A stretch of 10,070 nucleotides of DNA from the NCBI GenBank assembly GCA_016462245.1, contig JAEMTR010000039.1, forward strand, positions 272 through 10,341. The letters run 5' to 3'. This DNA comes from Solirubrobacteraceae bacterium (GTDB lineage Bacteria; Actinomycetota; Thermoleophilia; Solirubrobacterales; Solirubrobacteraceae). Made by a program: the position numbers and the translations under genes. Each line of letters opens with the position of its first letter. The stretch's first letter is position 1. The notes below the pieces were generated by a model. The model did no database searches, was not told the DNA's origin, and saw nothing but the letters and a program-made list of their open reading frames with translations. Below are positions 6,891 to 10,070 of this stretch, piece after piece.

Positions 6891-6916
6891 CGTCTTGGCT
6901 GCCACGATAGGGGGCG
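6891..6916. promoter_or_regulatory. 26-base divergent start region between rluB and rlmN
   Basis: The two genes start back to back with 26 bases between their ATGs. For rlmN the plus strand has AGGGGG (6909-6914) two bases before the ATG, a strong anti-16S match at unusually short spacing. For rluB the minus strand has TATCGT (6904-6909), a TANNNT -10-like box that would give a leader of about six bases. Any rlmN promoter must lie inside the rluB coding sequence; TAAATA (6870-6875) is a weak candidate. The call that expression of both starts here is safe from the gene arrangement; the individual boxes are guesses. Confidence 0.35.
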
Positions 6917-7906
6917 ATGGATCTTGAACTTTTAAGAACAACGCTGAGCGAAGCCGATGAGCCGGGCTACCGCTACGACCAGGCTTGGGCCTGGCAGGCA
7001 CGCGGCGCCGCCGACTGGGAGGCGATGAGCGACCTGCCAGCGCCGCTGCGCGCGAAGCTCAGCGCTGAGGTGCCGTTCTCGACGCTGAAAGTCGAGAATG
7101 AAGCCGTCTCGCGCGACGGAACGATGAAGGTGCTGTTCAGCACAGCCGACGGCCGCCCGCTTGAAGCGGTGCTGATGACTTACCGCGATGGGCGCCGCTC
7201 GCTCTGTCTCTCTTCGCAATCTGGCTGCCCCTTGAGCTGCAGCTTCTGCGCGACCGGCATGATGAAGTTCGGCCGCAACCTGACGAGCGCCGAGATCATC
7301 GATCAAGCACTCCACTTCCGCCGCATCGGTGATGTGAACCACTGCGTCTTCATGGGTATGGGTGAGCCGATGATGAATCTCGACAACGTGCTGGCAGCCT
7401 GCGAGCTGCTCCCCGACCTCGGCATCACCAGTCGCCGTACGGCAATCTCAACGGTCGGCTGGGCCCCGGGGATTGACGAACTCGCACAGCAATCGCGACC
7501 GATCCGCCTTGCGCTTTCACTGCACGCGCCCAACGACGCGCTGCGCAGCGAGATCATGGCCGTCAATGACCGCTACCCGATCGCTGAGGTCTTGGCTGCC
7601 TGCGACCGCCATTACGAGGCTCGCCGCCGGATGACCTTCATTGAGTACGTGATGCTGGCCGGCGTCAACGACCGTTACGAGCAGGCGGTCGAGCTGGCCG
7701 CGCTGCTCGACCCGAAGCGCTACAAGATCAACCTCATTCCCTACAACCCGACCGGCTCGCCGTACGACGGCTCATCGCGCGCTGCGATCGACGCCTTCCA
7801 GAGCACACTCGAGGCCAACGGGATCGGCGCCACCGTGCGGCTCACGCGCGGCCAGGACATCGCTGCTGCCTGCGGTCAGTTGGCAGCGAACGCGTTGGCC
7901 GGCTGA
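6917..7906 (+). CDS. rlmN: 23S rRNA (adenine-2503-C2)-methyltransferase RlmN, radical SAM
   Basis: RlmN methylates C2 of A2503 in 23S rRNA (and A37 of some tRNAs in E. coli) using two SAM molecules and a [4Fe-4S] cluster. The 329-residue protein has a short N-terminal accessory domain (about 1-60), then the radical SAM core with the CxxxCxxC cluster motif at C104, C108 and C111. Further motifs are GMGEPMMN (147-154), SLHAPND (201-207) and the C-terminal RGQDIAAACGQL. C319 corresponds to the methyl-carrying catalytic Cys (E. coli C355) and C97 to the second mechanistic Cys (E. coli C118); both are present. It is a little shorter than typical, from the N-terminal domain. It is the only plus-strand gene here, starting 26 bases from rluB and overlapping the scpB end by 31 bases. 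The nearby Cfr family shares these motifs, but context and the housekeeping setting favour RlmN. Confidence 0.95.
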   Translation: MDLELLRTTLSEADEPGYRYDQAWAWQARGAADWEAMSDLPAPLRAKLSAEVPFSTLKVENEAVSRDGTMKVLFSTADGRPLEAVLMTYRDGRRSLCLSSQSGCPLSCSFCATGMMKFGRNLTSAEIIDQALHFRRIGDVNHCVFMGMGEPMMNLDNVLAACELLPDLGITSRRTAISTVGWAPGIDELAQQSRPIRLALSLHAPNDALRSEIMAVNDRYPIAEVLAACDRHYEARRRMTFIEYVMLAGVNDRYEQAVELAALLDPKRYKINLIPYNPTGSPYDGSSRAAIDAFQSTLEANGIGATVRLTRGQDIAAACGQLAANALAG

Positions 7907-8595
7907 TCGCCTTCTGAATCCCCTGCCGCTCCGCCGTCGCCGCTTTCGTCAAGCTCGGCTTCGGCTTCAGTCTCGATCTGTGGCAATGGCTGCTGCATCG
8001 CCTCTTCGCCTTCGCTGGTTGGCGCCTCACCGAGCCGTGCGCCGCCAGCGGCCATCAAGCGCTCGCGTAGGTCGGACTGCTCTTCAGGGCTTGGGTCCCA
8101 TTCTGAGATTGGCGGGAGCTCGCCGATCGAGCTGAGCCCAAACAGCTTTAGGAAGAGATCTGTTGTGCGGAAGCAGATCGCGCCGAACTGCGAGCGGCCC
8201 GACTCCTCAATCAGCCCGCGCTCAAGCAGCGTGCCGCTAGCCGAATCTGCGCTGACGCCACGGATTCTGGTGATCTCAGGCCGCGAAACCGGCTGCAGGT
8301 AGGCGACGATCGCCAGAGTTTCAGCCTGTGCCGGTGTCAGCGGCGGCGTGCGCGGCTTCGAGAGCAGCCGCCGGGCGGCCTCGTCGTTCTCAGGCGCGCT
8401 GGCCAGCGTGTAGCCGCCGGCGACCTTCCTCAGAACCATTCCTCGTTCGCCCTCAGCCCAAGCAGCCCCAAGCTCCTCGAGCCCGGCTGTGACCTCGTCG
8501 AGCTCACAGCCGATTGCCTCGGCCAGTTCAGCCTCATTTACCGGCTGCGGGCTAACGAAAAGCAGCGCCTCAATCATCTTCGCGGGCTGATTCAT
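7876..8595 (-). CDS. scpB: segregation and condensation protein B
   Basis: ScpB dimers bind the kleisin ScpA and, with SMC, form the bacterial condensin that compacts and separates chromosomes. The 239-residue protein has two winged-helix domains. The first is about 5-80. The second, about 85-165, carries AETLAIVAYLQPVSRPEI (91-108), GVSADSA (113-119), LLERGLIEE with GR (123-134) and FLKLFGLSSIGELPP (148-162), the family signature. From about 188 to the end lies a tail with no Lys or Arg and 14 acidic residues, presumably disordered and longer than in many homologues. The ATG at 8595 overlaps the scpA stop as ATGA, implying coupled translation and balanced subunits. The last nine or so residues are encoded antisense to the end of rlmN. 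Confidence 0.95.
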   Translation of the reverse strand: MNQPAKMIEALLFVSPQPVNEAELAEAIGCELDEVTAGLEELGAAWAEGERGMVLRKVAGGYTLASAPENDEAARRLLSKPRTPPLTPAQAETLAIVAYLQPVSRPEITRIRGVSADSASGTLLERGLIEESGRSQFGAICFRTTDLFLKLFGLSSIGELPPISEWDPSPEEQSDLRERLMAAGGARLGEAPTSEGEEAMQQPLPQIETEAEAELDESGDGGAAGDSEGDQPANAFAAN

Positions 8596-9353
8596 GCGGC
8601 TCCTTGGATCAGATAGGGACGCTGTGCCTGTTCAACGGCGGCGATCGTGATCGGCGCGAACGGTGCAGCCTGCTGCCAGGTTGCCTCGCCCTGCTTGTAA
8701 AGCTCGAGCAGCGCAAAGAGCGTCACCGCAACGGTCATCCTGTCTGCTCCGGCGACCGCCTCGTCGAACGAGCATGAGCCGCGCAAAAGAATCTTGCGCA
8801 GGTGCGCGAGCCGCGAAGGAACCGTGACGGTCGAGATCCGCAGATGGGCGAGCGAGATCTGAGGCGGCGTCCGCAGCAGGCCGCCAATCGCCTCGCCGAG
8901 CTGACTTGCGGCGTAAACCTTCTCGGCGTTCTCGAGCGTGACCTGCTTGATAAAGCCGGGCAGAGGCGCTTCGCGGTAGTGGTAGCCGCGCTGCTCGCCG
9001 AGCAACTCTGCGAGATGGTCGGCAGCTTGGCGGTAGCGGCGCGCATCGAGCATCCGCGCGAGCAGCTCCTCGGCCGCCTCTCCGGGCTCCAGCTCGCCAA
9101 GCTGATCGATCTCGCCGGCCGAGAGCATCAGTCGCGACTTCAGTTCGAGCAGAGCCGCGATCAGCACGATGAACTCGGTCGCCATCTCAAGGTCGAGTTC
9201 GCCACGCGCCTCGAGCACATCGATATACGAGACGACGATCTCGGCGAGATCCAGATCGAGCAGATCAACTTCCTCGCGCAGAACGAGCGTTAGCAGCAGG
9301 TCAAAAGGACCCGTGAAGAGCTCAAGGTCGAGCTCAATCTCAGCAGCAATCAC
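8592..9353 (-). CDS. scpA: segregation and condensation protein A (kleisin)
   Basis: ScpA is the kleisin subunit that bridges the SMC heads and recruits ScpB. From a GTG start the protein is 253 residues, normal for the family. It shows the N-terminal FTGPFDLLL (13-21) and a helix ending in LLELKSRLML (68-77), both SMC-neck-binding hallmarks. An acidic middle segment follows, then a C-terminal winged helix (about 175-253) containing PSRLAHLRKIL and VTLFALLELYKQGEATWQQ. The GTG at 9353 overlaps the stop of the upstream transporter gene as GTGA and places FTGPFDLLL at the usual position. A longer open frame begins at 9536, but the added 61 residues are Arg/Trp/Cys-rich, unlike any ScpA, and lie wholly inside the transporter gene. 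ScpB follows with an ATGA overlap. Confidence 0.94.
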   Translation of the reverse strand: MIAAEIELDLELFTGPFDLLLTLVLREEVDLLDLDLAEIVVSYIDVLEARGELDLEMATEFIVLIAALLELKSRLMLSAGEIDQLGELEPGEAAEELLARMLDARRYRQAADHLAELLGEQRGYHYREAPLPGFIKQVTLENAEKVYAASQLGEAIGGLLRTPPQISLAHLRISTVTVPSRLAHLRKILLRGSCSFDEAVAGADRMTVAVTLFALLELYKQGEATWQQAAPFAPITIAAVEQAQRPYLIQGAA

Positions 9354-10070
9354 TGCTTGAAAGTTACAGCGGCGGCCGGTCGGCGCCCGAGCATCACGGC
9401 GCCGATCAGGACGCAAAGCGCGCCGGCGGCTCCATATGCCAGCAAATCGCCGCCCGCTGCAGCCAGCGCGCCGCCAACAGCGGCTCCAGCTCCCATCGAA
9501 AGAGACCAGGTGCTGTTCTGGATCGCAAACGCCCACCCTTGGTCAACTCCGAGCCGTTCGGCTGCAAGCGAAACCAGCTTCCCTGCCGGAACCCAAAGGA
9601 TCCCGATCGCGCCTGAGCAAAGGATCAGAACGAACGAGAGCGCAATCACGCTGGTCGGGAAGTAGAGCGAAATAACCAACGCGCCTGCGAGGAAAAGACC
9701 GACGCGGATGATCTTCAAGACGCCGATCCTGTCGCTGAGGCGTCCGATTAGCGGGCTGACTACCGCTTCAACCGTCCCCGCAAGGAAGAAGATCAGACCG
9801 ATCAGCTCGGCGCTCGAACCGAGCTCACTGAGGCGCAGCGGCGCCAGCACTTCGATCACGCCAAAGGCCATCGACGGGATCACGAAGATCATCAGCGCGA
9901 CGAGATAGCGACTGTTGCGCAGCAGAGCGAGCGGCGACTTGCCGGTCGATTCGGCCTCGACCTGCGGCTCGGGCATGCGAACCGCGACTGCCGCGATCAC
10001 TACCGCGGCCAGCGCTGTCGCCGCAAAGGCTGGTCCGCGGCCGATCAGATGCGCGACCGAGCCGAGCACG
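9350..10070 (-). CDS. MFS transporter, C-terminal part (5' end beyond window)
   Basis: The visible 239 residues look like the second half of a major facilitator superfamily permease. About seven hydrophobic segments are seen, near residues 12-30, 54-75, 86-108, 117-137, 139-160, 185-205 and 207-228. These would be TM6, a central cytoplasmic loop (31-53) and TM7-TM12. The loop after the third segment reads PLIGRLSDRIG (106-116), the second-half copy of the MFS motif GxLxDRxG, which supports the family call. The frame is open to the right edge, so the true start and the first five helices lie outside. The substrate cannot be inferred; drug or metabolite efflux is common for such proteins. The TGA overlaps the scpA GTG by four bases, so the transporter and scpA are very likely on one mRNA, an unusual functional pairing. 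Confidence 0.85.
   Translation of the reverse strand, partial: VLGSVAHLIGRGPAFAATALAAVVIAAVAVRMPEPQVEAESTGKSPLALLRNSRYLVALMIFVIPSMAFGVIEVLAPLRLSELGSSAELIGLIFFLAGTVEAVVSPLIGRLSDRIGVLKIIRVGLFLAGALVISLYFPTSVIALSFVLILCSGAIGILWVPAGKLVSLAAERLGVDQGWAFAIQNSTWSLSMGAGAAVGGALAAAGGDLLAYGAAGALCVLIGAVMLGRRPAAAVTFKQ

Noticed and set aside
6891..7001. Upstream extension of rluB by 37 residues
   Set aside because: It runs antisense through the rlmN start and precedes the natural S4-domain N-terminus, with low-complexity Pro/Arg/Ser content.
9354..9536. Upstream extension of the scpA reading frame by 61 residues
   Set aside because: The added stretch lies inside the transporter gene, is Arg/Trp/Cys-rich and has no ScpA similarity; the GTG at 9353 fits both the family N-terminus and the four-base overlap.
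1..10070. A previously undescribed defence, mobile or biosynthetic system
   Set aside because: Every gene belongs to a well-known housekeeping family, gaps are at most 64 bases, and no repeats, integrase, transposase or compositional break were seen.

Overview
This is an ordinary, densely packed housekeeping region of a high-GC bacterial chromosome. All but one of the eleven genes run on the minus strand. The run scpA-scpB-rluB-...-cmk-der is a well-known actinobacterial neighbourhood (Mycobacterium tuberculosis has scpA-scpB-rluB-cmk-der in a row). High GC, GTG and TTG starts, few Shine-Dalgarno sequences and TANNNT boxes just upstream of ATG codons also suggest an actinomycete-like organism. 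A deep lineage such as Thermoleophilia is possible, but that finer placement is a guess.

Layout, read in the direction of transcription of the minus strand (right to left): the 3' part of an MFS transporter (9350-10070, cut by the window edge); scpA and scpB, the condensin accessory subunits (7876-9353); one plus-strand gene, rlmN, a radical-SAM 23S rRNA methyltransferase (6917-7906); rluB, a 23S rRNA pseudouridine synthase (6171-6890); an aromatic amino acid block aroH (chorismate mutase), aroF (DAHP synthase), tyrA (prephenate dehydrogenase) and aroA (EPSP synthase) spanning 2333-6151; cmk (CMP kinase, 1687-2304); der (double-GTPase ribosome assembly factor, 359-1690); and the N-terminal 98 codons of metK (SAM synthetase) running off the left edge.

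The aro genes supply the first committed step (AroF), the sixth step (AroA), the chorismate branch point (AroH) and the tyrosine-specific oxidation (TyrA). AroF carries an N-terminal ferredoxin-like regulatory domain and TyrA a C-terminal ACT domain, so feedback by aromatic amino acids is plausible at both ends of the route. The other theme is the ribosome: RluB and RlmN modify 23S rRNA, Der matures the 50S subunit, and MetK makes the SAM that RlmN uses. ScpA and ScpB serve chromosome segregation.

Five junctions are four-base stop/start overlaps (ATGA, GTGA or TTGA), which fixes several non-ATG starts and implies translational coupling. Intergenic space is minimal: no stretch over 64 bases lacks a gene. 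I saw no tRNA, rRNA, CRISPR array, insertion sequence, prophage or convincing intrinsic terminator. I also found no previously undescribed system. The points worth a second look are the inverted rlmN with its 31-base tail-to-tail overlap with scpB, the candidate leaderless promoters before cmk and aroF, and a TyrA whose Rossmann fold lacks the usual NAD-selecting acidic residue.
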